A stretch of DNA of 16,187 nt from assembly GCA_041984885.1 (NCBI GenBank), contig JBHIXH010000051.1, positions 1 to 16,187 of the forward strand. Reading direction: 5' to 3'. The DNA comes from UBA4486 sp041984885 (GTDB lineage Bacteria > Pseudomonadota > Gammaproteobacteria > Eutrophobiales > Eutrophobiaceae). This document shows positions 7,210 through 15,126 of this stretch, one piece after another (the first letter of the stretch is position 1; the number at the start of each line of letters is the position of its first letter). Under the pieces are notes generated by a model. That model saw only the letters and a program-made list of their open reading frames with translations, searched no databases and was not told where the DNA came from. The translations under genes were made by a program, and so were the position numbers.

Positions 7210-8877
7210 TTATTCAACCGATAACAGCTCGCGCGCGTGCGCCAGGCTTTGCTCGGTAATATCGACACCGCCCATCATGCGGGCAATTTCCTGTTCGCGA
7301 CCGGCTGCATCCAGCACCCGTACCTGTGTTCTTGTGACGTTTTTACCGGCCATCTTGGCTACATGAAAGTGCTGTTGTGCACAGGCTCCTACCTGGGCCA
7401 GGTGAGTGACGCAAAAAATCTGGTAATGCTGACCTAACTGGCTTAGCAGTTTTCCAACGATACTTGCCGTGGCACCGCCGATGCCGGCATCGACTTCATC
7501 AAAAATTAACGTATTTGCGGTCAGGGATTGACTGGCCGTCACCTGCAAGGCGAGGCCGATCCTGGATAGTTCGCCACCGGATGCCACCTTGTTTAACGGT
7601 TTTACTTCCTGCCCCGGGTTGGCAGAGAACAAAAACCGGATAGCATCATTGCCATGTGCTGTGGGTGCTGCAGCAGGATTATCCTGGATATCAATTTTAA
7701 ATTCGGCCGACGGCATGCCGAGTTGATGCAGCTGTTGTTTTATTTTTTTAGCCAGCTTGATAGCAGACTTTTGTCGTTGTTGCGTCAGTTGTGCCGCCTT
7801 ATCGGTATACGCCGCAAGGATCTGTTGTTGCTGCTTCAGCAATTCAGCATGGGTCTGCCCGGTAGCCAGCATTGATTGCAGCTGGTGTTCAAGTTGTGCC
7901 GCCTGTTCATACAAATCTTCCGGCTTTACATGGTGTTTACGAGCCGTGTCAATGATCAGGTCCAAGCGTTGTTCCACCTGCTCGAGACTGGCCGGGTCGG
8001 TATCCAGTTGTTCGACGTAATCGCGCAGTTCAGCTCGTAATTCCTGCAGCTGTATTTCAGCGTTGGCCAGCAACTCGGTGAGCGGCGCCAGCTTTTTGTC
8101 CTGTTCACTGAGTGTTTGTAAACGCTGCAGATGTTTTGTGCAAAGACCGAGTGCGGATTGATCGTCTTCGTGCAGTTCCGTTTGCGCGATTTCCAGTGTC
8201 TGTTGTATCTGGTTGATATGACTTAACTGACGTTGACGCGCGTCCAGCTCGGCGTACTCATTGTCTGTCAGTGCCAGCTCCTTAAGCTCGTTCACCTGGT
8301 AACTTAACAGCGCCAGCCTTGCTTCACGTTGCTCGTCATTGCCGCTGAGTTGTTGCAATTGTTGCTCGCAGAGTTGCCATTGCTGATGCAGTTTTGCGGT
8401 ATCGGTTAACAAGGAATCGTAGTCACCATAGCCATCGAGCAATCGCCGCTGTTCAGCCGGTTTTAACAGGGTCTGGTGTGCATGCTGACCGTACAACTCA
8501 ACCAGGCATTCGCCGAGCTGTTTTAATTGTTGCACCGTGACCGGTGTACCATTGATAAATGCGCGCGTGCGTCCTTCGCGTGAAATCACCCGGCGGATAA
8601 TGACTTCGTCCTGCTCTGTTTCGATATCGGCATCTTTCAGCAGGGTTGCCGCGGTCGGGTTGTTGGCGATAGTAAACACGGCGGACAGTTCTGTTTGATT
8701 TTGATCATGCCGGACGACGCTGCTGTCACCGCGATCACCAAGAATCAGGCCGACGGCATCCACAATGATCGATTTGCCAGCACCGGTCTCGCCGGTGAAC
8801 ACGGTCATGTTTGCGTTGAAATCCAGGTCCAGCGATTCGATGACAGCAAAATTGCGAATATGCAATTCGCGTAGCAT
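7210..8877 (-). CDS. recN: DNA repair protein RecN
   Basis: A 555-residue SMC-like ATPase, essentially the length of E. coli RecN, acting in double-strand-break repair. It begins MLRELHIRNFAVIESLDLDF, with Walker A GETGAGKS (29-36), long glutamine-rich coiled-coil arms (~150-370) around a short hinge, ABC signature ASGGELSR (432-439), Walker B LIFDE (457-461) and the VTH switch histidine (~492). All catalytic motifs are intact. The ATG lies one base after the nadK stop (TAACATG), so translation is probably coupled. No LexA-type operator was recognised immediately upstream, which is expected if transcription starts before nadK. It converges with fur. Confidence 0.97.
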   Translation of the reverse strand: MLRELHIRNFAVIESLDLDFNANMTVFTGETGAGKSIIVDAVGLILGDRGDSSVVRHDQNQTELSAVFTIANNPTAATLLKDADIETEQDEVIIRRVISREGRTRAFINGTPVTVQQLKQLGECLVELYGQHAHQTLLKPAEQRRLLDGYGDYDSLLTDTAKLHQQWQLCEQQLQQLSGNDEQREARLALLSYQVNELKELALTDNEYAELDARQRQLSHINQIQQTLEIAQTELHEDDQSALGLCTKHLQRLQTLSEQDKKLAPLTELLANAEIQLQELRAELRDYVEQLDTDPASLEQVEQRLDLIIDTARKHHVKPEDLYEQAAQLEHQLQSMLATGQTHAELLKQQQQILAAYTDKAAQLTQQRQKSAIKLAKKIKQQLHQLGMPSAEFKIDIQDNPAAAPTAHGNDAIRFLFSANPGQEVKPLNKVASGGELSRIGLALQVTASQSLTANTLIFDEVDAGIGGATASIVGKLLSQLGQHYQIFCVTHLAQVGACAQQHFHVAKMAGKNVTRTQVRVLDAAGREQEIARMMGGVDITEQSLAHARELLSVE

Positions 8878-8878
8878 G

Positions 8879-9745
8879 TTAGCGTCCCCAGTTCAGCTTG
8901 GCGCGCAGGATACTGAAGTGATCGTGGTTCGCCGGATGAATCAGTTTCACCGGCGTGTCTTTTTTACTGACCTTGATACGATCACCGGAGCACATCTCGC
9001 CAATCGTGTTGCCGTCGCAGGTTAGCTGCGCCAGATCAACTTCACGTTCGCCAATATCAATTTCGATTTCGCTGTTGCCGTCGACAACAATCGGCCGAAT
9101 ACTGAGTGTATGTGGGCAGATCGGTACCAGCACGAGCGCATCCAGACTCGGATACAGGATCGGCCCGCCGCCGGACAGTGCATAGGCAGTCGAACCGGTT
9201 GGTGTCGAAATAATCATGCCGTCAGAGCGCTGCGTCAGTAAAAAATTACCATTGATATACGTGTCGAATTGCACGAGCCGCGCTATATTTCCTTTCTGGA
9301 TGACGACATCATTGAATGCCGAGCCGGTGTAAATCACCTCGTCATTGCGGATGACCTCACTCGTTAACATGAATCGCTCGTCCTGGACGAACTCGCCATC
9401 CAGGATTTTTTCCAGCTGTGTGCTGACATCGTCGGCCGGAATATCGGCGAGAAAACCGAGATGCCCACGGTTGATGCCGAGCAGCGGAATTTTTTTCTGA
9501 CACAGGTTGTGGGCGACGTTCAGCATCGTGCCATCCCCACCGATGACAATGACCAGGTCACAATCGGCACAAAAGTCGTTGTTGTCGGCCGCGACCGGTT
9601 TTAATTCCGGCAACAGGTCGGCGCAACTCTTACCATAGCTGATTGAGACGCCACGTTGCTCCAGCAACGATTTCACTTGCATCAGGGTTTGCGCGATGCC
9701 GGGAGAACTGCGGCGGGAAGCGATCAGGCCGATATGCTTAAACAT
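8879..9745 (-). CDS. nadK: NAD kinase
   Basis: A 288-residue ATP-dependent NAD+ kinase that makes NADP+. Family motifs are present: GGDGTMLN (69-76), INRGHLGFLAD, and GSTAYALSGGGPI in the C-terminal beta-sandwich. The length matches E. coli NadK (about 290). It is the first gene of a nadK-recN unit and is divergent from hrcA across a 148-base gap, an arrangement conserved in many gammaproteobacteria. Only a weak GGAT lies before the ATG at 9745. The CIRCE operator sits about 70 bases upstream of this start, so HrcA could in principle also affect nadK; that is inference. Confidence 0.97.
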   Translation of the reverse strand: MFKHIGLIASRRSSPGIAQTLMQVKSLLEQRGVSISYGKSCADLLPELKPVAADNNDFCADCDLVIVIGGDGTMLNVAHNLCQKKIPLLGINRGHLGFLADIPADDVSTQLEKILDGEFVQDERFMLTSEVIRNDEVIYTGSAFNDVVIQKGNIARLVQFDTYINGNFLLTQRSDGMIISTPTGSTAYALSGGGPILYPSLDALVLVPICPHTLSIRPIVVDGNSEIEIDIGEREVDLAQLTCDGNTIGEMCSGDRIKVSKKDTPVKLIHPANHDHFSILRAKLNWGR

Positions 9746-9776
9746 TAATTATTATTATCCATGGTTTTTTCAGGCA

Positions 9777-9805
9777 AACCTAGCACGGTCTGGTTGACGC
9801 TCCAA
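9777..9805 (-). promoter_or_regulatory. Candidate promoter for nadK-recN
   Basis: On the minus strand TTGGAG (9800-9805) and an extended -10 TGCTAGGTT (box TAGGTT at 9777-9782) are separated by 17 bases. The hexamer matches are modest, so this is only a candidate. Confidence 0.3.
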
Positions 9806-9813
9806 ACAGGAAT

Positions 9814-9840
9814 TTTGCACTCTCGGGAGGGGAGTGCTAA
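9814..9840 (+). promoter_or_regulatory. CIRCE operator (HrcA binding site)
   Basis: TTTGCACTC and GAGTGCTAA are separated by exactly nine bases. The consensus is TTAGCACTC-N9-GAGTGCTAA; the right arm is perfect and the left arm has one mismatch. It lies 53 bases upstream of hrcA, where autoregulation by HrcA is expected. Confidence 0.95.
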
Positions 9841-9843
9841 ATT
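9815..9843 (+). promoter_or_regulatory. Candidate hrcA promoter embedded in CIRCE
   Basis: TTGCAC (9815-9820) and an extended -10 TGCTAAATT (box TAAATT at 9838-9843) are 17 bases apart. The -35 lies in the left CIRCE arm and the -10 overlaps the right arm, so bound HrcA would block RNA polymerase. The -35 match is only three of six; the TGn extension compensates. Confidence 0.5.
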
Positions 9844-9893
9844 CGTGAGAATCCGTCATTTGTGTGCGGTTTTAGCGGGATACGACGACCTCG

Positions 9894-10946
9894 ATGCCAA
9901 CGAATAACGACACCAATTTGTTGAATGAACGCAGCCTGTTCTTGTTCAAATCGCTGGTTGAGCATTTTATCCAGGACGGACAACCGGTCGGCTCACGCAC
10001 ACTGGCAAAAGATTCCAACCTGCAACTGAGTCCGGCAACGATACGCAACATCATGGCGGACCTGGAAGACCTCGGTTTGCTCAGTTCGCCGCATACTTCA
10101 GCGGGTCGCGTCCCCACCATCCAGGGCTACCGTTTATTTGTCGATAACCTGCTGCGTGTGAACCATCTGAATGACGATCAGATTGCCGAGATCGCACGCG
10201 AGCTGGATCCGAACCAGAATCTGAAAAACCTGATGGAAAAGACATCAACCACGTTGTCGGAGATCACCAAACTCGCCAGTGTCGTCACGTTACCGAAGCC
10301 GGAAGGCAAGTCACTGCAACACGTCGAATTTGTGGCACTGTCAGAAAATCGCATTCTCGTGATCCTGGTGACAAGTGATACGGAGATCCAGAATCGTATT
10401 ATCAATACGGCGCGTGTCTACTCCGCCTCCGAGTTACAACAAGCCACGAATTACCTGAATGACATGTTCGCCGGCAAATCGCTGGATACGATACGCCAGG
10501 ATATTTTAAAAGAACTCGAAAGCATGAAAGATAATGTCAACCAGTTGATGCAGATGGCGATCGAGATGGCGCAAAAGGCATTTGAACGGGGTGAACCACA
10601 CGACGATTACGTGATGGCTGGCCACACGAATCTGATGGATGTGGCCGAGCTGTCCGATGTGGATAAGCTGAAGCGCCTGTTCAACAGTTTTCACCAGAAA
10701 CGCGACATATTGCATTTGCTGGAACAGTCGATCCAGGCAAAAGGCGTAAAAATCTTTATCGGTGAGGAGTCGGGTTACGACGTGCTCGATGACTGCAGTA
10801 TTGTGACCTCACCGTATGAGGTGGATGGCGAGATCATCGGCGTGCTGGGCGTCATCGGACCGACCCGCATGGAGTATCAACGCATCATCCCGATTGTCGA
10901 TATCACGGCAAAAATGCTGGGTTCAGCCTTGAATTCTCATCAATAG
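9894..10946 (+). CDS. hrcA: Heat-inducible transcription repressor HrcA
   Basis: A 350-residue repressor that binds CIRCE and depends on GroEL for folding. The N-terminal winged helix is recognisable from VEHFIQDGQPVGSRTLAKDS, then LSPATIRNIMADLEDLGLL and the SPHTSAGRVPTIQGYRLFVD signature. The central GAF-like part and the C-terminal dimerisation segment (VIGPTRMEYQRIIPIVDITA) are complete. It is first in hrcA-grpE-dnaK-dnaJ and lies just downstream of a CIRCE element, consistent with autoregulation. No strong ribosome-binding site precedes the ATG. Its last six codons overlap the -35 of a sigma-32-type promoter serving grpE. Confidence 0.97.
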   Translation: MPTNNDTNLLNERSLFLFKSLVEHFIQDGQPVGSRTLAKDSNLQLSPATIRNIMADLEDLGLLSSPHTSAGRVPTIQGYRLFVDNLLRVNHLNDDQIAEIARELDPNQNLKNLMEKTSTTLSEITKLASVVTLPKPEGKSLQHVEFVALSENRILVILVTSDTEIQNRIINTARVYSASELQQATNYLNDMFAGKSLDTIRQDILKELESMKDNVNQLMQMAIEMAQKAFERGEPHDDYVMAGHTNLMDVAELSDVDKLKRLFNSFHQKRDILHLLEQSIQAKGVKIFIGEESGYDVLDDCSIVTSPYEVDGEIIGVLGVIGPTRMEYQRIIPIVDITAKMLGSALNSHQ

Positions 10947-10956
10947 TCCCCATATA
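10928..10956 (+). promoter_or_regulatory. Sigma-32 (RpoH) type promoter before grpE
   Basis: CTTGAAT (10928-10934) and CCCCATATA (10948-10956) are separated by 13 bases. The RpoH consensus is CTTGAAA with CCCCATNTA about 13-17 bases on, so the -10 is a full match and the -35 misses one base. It straddles the hrcA stop codon. Transcription would start near 10963, giving a leader of about 40 bases. Confidence 0.8.
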
Positions 10957-11004
10957 TCCCAACTCATTGAAATTGTTGTATCTTTTTTCTAAAGAGGGGG
11001 CACC

Positions 11005-11595
11005 ATGTCGGTAACACAAGACGACCCGGCGAAAGAAAACATTGAGACCACCGAGTCGGACCACGACACCGCGACGGGTGTCGAAGCACCTGCCAGCGAA
11101 CCGGTTGGCGAACCCGCCGAAGCAGTGGATGAACTGGAGTCGCTACGTAGTCAGATTTCTGCACTTGAACTGAAAGCCGATGAGGCCCGGGATCAGATGC
11201 TGCGTTCGCAGGCCGAACTCGACAATGTGCGCAAACGCTCGGTACGTGATATCGAGAATGCGCACAAATACGCGCTGGATAAATTTGTCGCCGAACTGTT
11301 GCCGGTGATCGATAGCCTGGAACTGGGCATCAATGCGGCCGGCGAGTCAGAGCAGGTCGAAAGCCTGGTTGAGGGCATGAACCTGACGCTGAAAAAGCTG
11401 ATGGACACGCTGGAAAAGTTTGGTGTCGCAGTCGTAGACCCGCAGGGAGAAAAATTCAATCCGGAACAACACGAGGCCGTATCAATGCAGCAACAGGAAG
11501 GCGTTGAGGCCGGCATTGTGATTACGGTCATGCAAAAGGGCTACGAACTAAACGGGCGTCTGATCCGCCCGGCGATGGTGATGGTGTCGAATTGA
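11005..11595 (+). CDS. grpE: Nucleotide exchange factor GrpE
   Basis: A 196-residue homodimeric co-chaperone that releases ADP from DnaK. An acidic, probably disordered N-terminus (~1-45) is followed by the long coiled-coil helix (ELESLRSQISALELKADEAR and on to RSQAELDNVRKRS), then the C-terminal beta-wing with the family signature around GEKFNPEQHEAVSM and GYELNGRLIRPAMVMVS. The start is supported by a strong AGAGGGGG just upstream. It sits 58 bases after hrcA and 76 before dnaK, with a sigma-32-type promoter on each side, so it can be heat-induced independently of the hrcA promoter. Confidence 0.97.
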   Translation: MSVTQDDPAKENIETTESDHDTATGVEAPASEPVGEPAEAVDELESLRSQISALELKADEARDQMLRSQAELDNVRKRSVRDIENAHKYALDKFVAELLPVIDSLELGINAAGESEQVESLVEGMNLTLKKLMDTLEKFGVAVVDPQGEKFNPEQHEAVSMQQQEGVEAGIVITVMQKGYELNGRLIRPAMVMVSN

Positions 11596-11598
11596 CAT

Positions 11599-11628
11599 CT
11601 TGAAAACAACGATCAGCAACTACATATA
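11599..11628 (+). promoter_or_regulatory. Sigma-32 (RpoH) type promoter before dnaK
   Basis: A perfect -35 CTTGAAA (11599-11605) and CTACATATA (11620-11628) are 14 bases apart. The -10 keeps the CATATA core of CCCCATNTA but loses two C residues. Transcription would begin near 11635, 37 bases before the dnaK ATG. Confidence 0.65.
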
Positions 11629-11671
11629 GAGAACAGGTTTAAATCCATAAAATTTTCGGAGATTTAGAACA

Positions 11672-13612
11672 ATGGGAAAGATAATCGGCATCGACCTGGG
11701 TACGACTAACTCGTGTGTCGCCGTGCTGGAAGGCGGCCAGGCCAAGGTCATTGAAAACAGCGAAGGTGGCAGAACCACCCCGTCTATCGTTGCCTATACG
11801 AATGATGACGAGGTGCTGGTCGGTCAATCGGCAAAACGCCAGGCGGTGACGAACCCGAACAACACACTGTTCGCAGTCAAACGCTTGATTGGTCGCCGCT
11901 TTGAAGAAGATGAAGTGCAGAAAGACATCAAACTCGTGCCTTATAAAATCATCAAGGCCGACAACGGCGATGCCTGGGTTGAGGTCAAAAACAAGAAAAT
12001 GGCCCCGCCCGAGGTGTCCGCGCGGGTCCTGATGAAGATGAAAAAGACGGCGGAAGATTACCTCGGTGAGGAGGTGAAAGAAGCCGTAATCACGGTACCT
12101 GCCTACTTTAATGATTCGCAACGTCAGGCAACGAAAGATGCCGGCAAGATTGCCGGTCTCGAAGTCAGGCGCATTATCAATGAGCCGACTGCAGCCGCAC
12201 TGGCCTACGGTACGGATAAAAAACGCGGCGATGCCAAGATTGCTGTCTACGATCTCGGTGGTGGTACGTTTGATGTTTCCATCATTGAAATCGCCGAAGT
12301 CGATGGCGAGCATCAGTTCGAGGTGTTGTCGACGAACGGTGATACGTTCCTTGGTGGTGAAGATTTTGATCTGCGTATCATTGATTTCCTCTGTGATGAA
12401 TTCAAAAAAGACCAGGGTGTGGATTTGCACAATGACCCGTTGGCATTACAGCGTTTGAAGGAAGCGGCAGAGAAAGCCAAGATCGAGTTGTCCTCGAGTC
12501 AACAGACGGATGTCAACCTGCCCTATATCACGGCTGACAGTTCCGGTCCGAAACATTTAAATCTGAAACTGTCACGCGCAAAGCTGGAATCGCTGGTGGA
12601 AGACCTGGTTGAGCGCACCATCGAGCCGTGCCGCGTCGCCATGGAGGATGCCGGTTTGAGCCAGTCTGAAATTACCGACGTGATTCTCGTCGGCGGTCAG
12701 ACACGTATGCCGAAGGTGCAGCAAAAAGTGCAGGAATTTTTCGGCAAGGAACCACGTAAAGACGTGAATCCGGATGAAGCCGTTGCTGTTGGTGCCGCCA
12801 TTCAGGCCGGTGTTCTCGGTGGTGACGTCAAAGACGTATTACTGCTGGATGTGACGCCGTTGTCGCTGGGTATCGAAACGCTCGGTGGTGTGATGACGCG
12901 ACTGATCGACAAGAACACGACGATCCCGACAAAGGCACAGCAGGTGTTCTCAACAGCAGAAGATAACCAGACCGCTGTCACCGTGCATGTGTTGCAGGGT
13001 GAACGTGAGATGGCGACCGGCAATAAATCACTCGGTCGATTTGATTTAACCGATATTCCACCTGCACCGCGTGGTGTGCCACAGGTTGAAGTCGCGTTTG
13101 ATATCGACGCCAACGGTATCTTGAATGTGTCGGCGAAAGACAAGGCGACCGGCAAGGAACAGTCAATCGTCATCAAGGCCTCAAGCGGTCTGTCTGACGA
13201 AGAAGTCGACAAGATGATCAAGGATGCCGAGGCGCATGCCGAAGAGGACCGCAAGGCGAAAGAACTGATCGATGCGAAGAACATGGCCGAGAACATGATC
13301 CATGCGACGAAGAAATCGCTGGAAGAGTTGAAAGACCAGGTTGAGGATCAGGAAAAAACCAGTATCGAATCTGCGATCGCTGATCTCGAAGAGGCGCTGA
13401 AAGGCGATAACAAGGATGAGATCGAAGAGAAAACGAAGGTCCTGACTGAAGCCGCTGGCAAGCTGGCCGAACGGGCCTACCAGCAGTCGGCTGGTAATCC
13501 GGAAGGCGCCGAGGCGGGACCAGGCGGTTCTGATACCGGCGAGTCTGACAATGCAGCAGCCGATGATGTCGTCGATGCCGAGTTTGAGGAAGTCGACGAC
13601 GATAAAAAGTAA
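11672..13612 (+). CDS. dnaK: Chaperone DnaK (Hsp70)
   Basis: A 646-residue cytoplasmic Hsp70, the usual length for the bacterial family. The ATPase domain opens with GIDLGTTNSCVAV and includes AYFNDSQRQATKDAG, NEPTAAALAYG, DLGGGTFDVSIIEI and VGGQTRMPKV. The hydrophobic linker VLLLDV (about 390) precedes the substrate-binding domain (TPLSLGIETLGGVMT), the helical lid, and an acidic tail ending in an EFEEVDDDKK motif that contacts partners. The ATG at 11672 has a GGAGA nine bases upstream. It works with DnaJ and GrpE encoded on either side. A sigma-32-type promoter lies in the gap before it and a stable hairpin follows its stop. Confidence 0.99.
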   Translation: MGKIIGIDLGTTNSCVAVLEGGQAKVIENSEGGRTTPSIVAYTNDDEVLVGQSAKRQAVTNPNNTLFAVKRLIGRRFEEDEVQKDIKLVPYKIIKADNGDAWVEVKNKKMAPPEVSARVLMKMKKTAEDYLGEEVKEAVITVPAYFNDSQRQATKDAGKIAGLEVRRIINEPTAAALAYGTDKKRGDAKIAVYDLGGGTFDVSIIEIAEVDGEHQFEVLSTNGDTFLGGEDFDLRIIDFLCDEFKKDQGVDLHNDPLALQRLKEAAEKAKIELSSSQQTDVNLPYITADSSGPKHLNLKLSRAKLESLVEDLVERTIEPCRVAMEDAGLSQSEITDVILVGGQTRMPKVQQKVQEFFGKEPRKDVNPDEAVAVGAAIQAGVLGGDVKDVLLLDVTPLSLGIETLGGVMTRLIDKNTTIPTKAQQVFSTAEDNQTAVTVHVLQGEREMATGNKSLGRFDLTDIPPAPRGVPQVEVAFDIDANGILNVSAKDKATGKEQSIVIKASSGLSDEEVDKMIKDAEAHAEEDRKAKELIDAKNMAENMIHATKKSLEELKDQVEDQEKTSIESAIADLEEALKGDNKDEIEEKTKVLTEAAGKLAERAYQQSAGNPEGAEAGPGGSDTGESDNAAADDVVDAEFEEVDDDKK

Positions 13613-13642
13613 GTTTCGCTTTTTATACAACTTAATAACGTC

Positions 13643-13672
13643 CGGGCCTGAAAGGATTGCCTTTCGGGCCTG
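13643..13672 (+). promoter_or_regulatory. Intergenic hairpin between dnaK and dnaJ
   Basis: A 13-bp stem (13643-13655 with 13660-13672, two G-U pairs) closes a four-base loop ATTG. No T-run follows, so it is unlikely to be a complete intrinsic terminator. It could act as a partial attenuator, an RNA-processing site, or a stabiliser of the 3' end of dnaK mRNA. Confidence 0.7.
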
Positions 13673-13716
13673 TGCGTGTCCAACAGAAAAACTTTTGCTA
13701 CAGGTGTAATAACAAC

Positions 13717-14856
13717 ATGGCCAAGCGGGACTATTACGAAGTACTCGGTGTTTCCAAAAACGCCAGCGATGATGAGCTGAAAAAAGCCTATCGCCGTCTT
13801 GCCATGAAGTATCACCCGGATAGAAACGCCGGTGACGATACGGCCGAGGATAAATTCAAGGAGGCCAAAGAGGCGTTTGACGTGCTCTCTGACAGTCGTA
13901 AGCGTTCTGCCTACGATCAGTTTGGTCATGCCGGCGTCGATCAATCGGCCGCGGGCGGGGCCCAGGCCGGTGGGTTTGGTGGTGCCGGATTCGGTGACAT
14001 CTTTGACAGCGTATTTGGGGACATTTTTGGCCAGGGCGGCACCCAGGGCGGCGAACGTGTCTATCGTGGCGCGGATTTACGTTATGACCTTGAGTTGAGT
14101 CTGGAGGAAGCCGTATCCGGTTCCACGATAAAAATTCGGGTGCCGAAAATGGTTGGCTGTAACACCTGTTCCGGTTCCGGCGCGAAAAAAGGCAGCAAAC
14201 CGGCCGACTGTCCCACCTGTAATGGACTCGGGCAGGTGCGCATGCAACAGGGGTTTTTCTCAATCCAGCAAACCTGTCCGCAGTGTCGTGGACAGGGCAA
14301 GATCATTAAAGACCCGTGTCCCGATTGTCGCGGTCAGGGACGGATACGCGATAACAAGACGATATCCGTTAAAGTCCCGCCAGGTGTCGACAGTGGTGAT
14401 CGTATTCGTTTGTCAGGCGAGGGTGAGGCTGGCGAGAACGGCGGTCCTGCCGGTGATCTGTATGTACACGTCATGGTACGTGAACATCCGATCTTTACTC
14501 GCGAAGGCAGCGATCTGTATTGCGATATTCCCATTGGATTTGCCACGGCTGCCCTGGGCGGCGAACTGGAAGTCCCGACGCTTGAGGGAAAGGTAAAACT
14601 GAAGATTCCGGCCGAGACGCAAAGCGGCAAGCTGTTTCGTTTGCGCGGAAAAGGTGTCCGCACGATCCGCTCGGCGATGAAAGGTGATTTGTTATGCCGG
14701 GCGATGGTCGAAACGCCGGTTAACCTGTCAGCACGCCAGAAAGAACTGCTACAGGAATTCGATGAGACTATGCAGTCCGGGGGTAAAAAGCACAGCCCAC
14801 AGGCCAGTTCCTGGCTGGATGGTGTGAAAAAGTTTTTTGACAGTATGACCAGCTAG
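13717..14856 (+). CDS. dnaJ: Chaperone DnaJ (class A Hsp40)
   Basis: A 379-residue J-protein that delivers substrates to DnaK and stimulates its ATPase. The J domain (1-70) carries HPD at 33-35. A Gly/Phe-rich segment runs ~80-115. Four zinc-binding repeats follow: CNTCSGSG (149), CPTCNGLG (166), CPQCRGQG (188) and CPDCRGQG (202), all intact. The two beta-barrel substrate-binding regions and the C-terminal dimerisation segment complete a canonical DnaJ. The ATG at 13717 was chosen for MAKRDYYEVLGV and a good AGGTG about nine bases upstream. It is the last gene of the hrcA-grpE-dnaK-dnaJ operon; only a weak terminator candidate follows. Confidence 0.98.
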   Translation: MAKRDYYEVLGVSKNASDDELKKAYRRLAMKYHPDRNAGDDTAEDKFKEAKEAFDVLSDSRKRSAYDQFGHAGVDQSAAGGAQAGGFGGAGFGDIFDSVFGDIFGQGGTQGGERVYRGADLRYDLELSLEEAVSGSTIKIRVPKMVGCNTCSGSGAKKGSKPADCPTCNGLGQVRMQQGFFSIQQTCPQCRGQGKIIKDPCPDCRGQGRIRDNKTISVKVPPGVDSGDRIRLSGEGEAGENGGPAGDLYVHVMVREHPIFTREGSDLYCDIPIGFATAALGGELEVPTLEGKVKLKIPAETQSGKLFRLRGKGVRTIRSAMKGDLLCRAMVETPVNLSARQKELLQEFDETMQSGGKKHSPQASSWLDGVKKFFDSMTS

Positions 14857-14906
14857 GCCGATTCCAGCCCAGGTTTCGGGATATCCACGCAGTCACACGT
14901 TCTCCG

Positions 14907-14929
14907 TCAGGTTGTCCCGGCCTGATTTT
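14907..14929 (+). terminator. Weak terminator candidate after dnaJ
   Basis: TCAGG (14907-14911) pairs with CCTGA (14921-14925), followed directly by TTTT. The five-base stem and nine-base loop are weak for an intrinsic terminator. Confidence 0.3.
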
Positions 14930-14989
14930 ATGTGATGCAGTTGGCGAAACCAGGCTCGTGGTTTCGTGCAGGCAACCCCGCTATACGTT

Positions 14990-15008
14990 CTGTCGGTAAT
15001 TCTTACAG
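14990..15008 (+). promoter_or_regulatory. Dyad A: candidate enhancer site for a sigma-54 activator
   Basis: CTGTCGGTAATTCTTACAG is an inverted repeat CTGT-N11-ACAG. It matches dyad B at 14 of 19 positions and is centred about 235 bases upstream of the predicted sigma-54 start site. Confidence 0.5.
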
Positions 15009-15023
15009 ATCGACCAGTCATCC

Positions 15024-15042
15024 CTGTCGTTTGAGCGAGACA
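15024..15042 (+). promoter_or_regulatory. Dyad C: degenerate third copy
   Basis: It starts with the same CTGTCG as dyads A and B but ends GACA, so the second half-site is displaced by one base (TGTC-N10-GACA). It lies between the two good copies and may be a weaker or auxiliary site. Confidence 0.3.
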
Positions 15043-15126
15043 CACGATCTAGTATTCTTTGATCATTTAAATTATTGAAATCCATAGACTATTTCTCTCC
15101 CCGAGCCGGCTCCAGCGACTTTTCAC

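Noticed and set aside
11592..11597. TTGACA sigma-70 -35 at the end of grpE
   Set aside because: No acceptable -10 occurs 16-18 bases downstream; the overlapping CTTGAAA/CATATA pair fits a sigma-32 promoter better.
11639..12430. A 263-codon open frame on the minus strand opposite dnaK
   Set aside because: It lies wholly against the highly conserved dnaK coding sequence, shows no recognisable family, and is explained by codon bias of the opposite strand.
14945..14966. Perfect 8-bp hairpin after dnaJ as a terminator
   Set aside because: No T-run follows the stem, so intrinsic termination is not supported.
15006..15050. Inverted repeat AGATCG...CGATCT
   Set aside because: Six-base arms, starting at 15007 and 15045 and more than 30 bases apart, are expected by chance; the dyads in the same region are far better matched.
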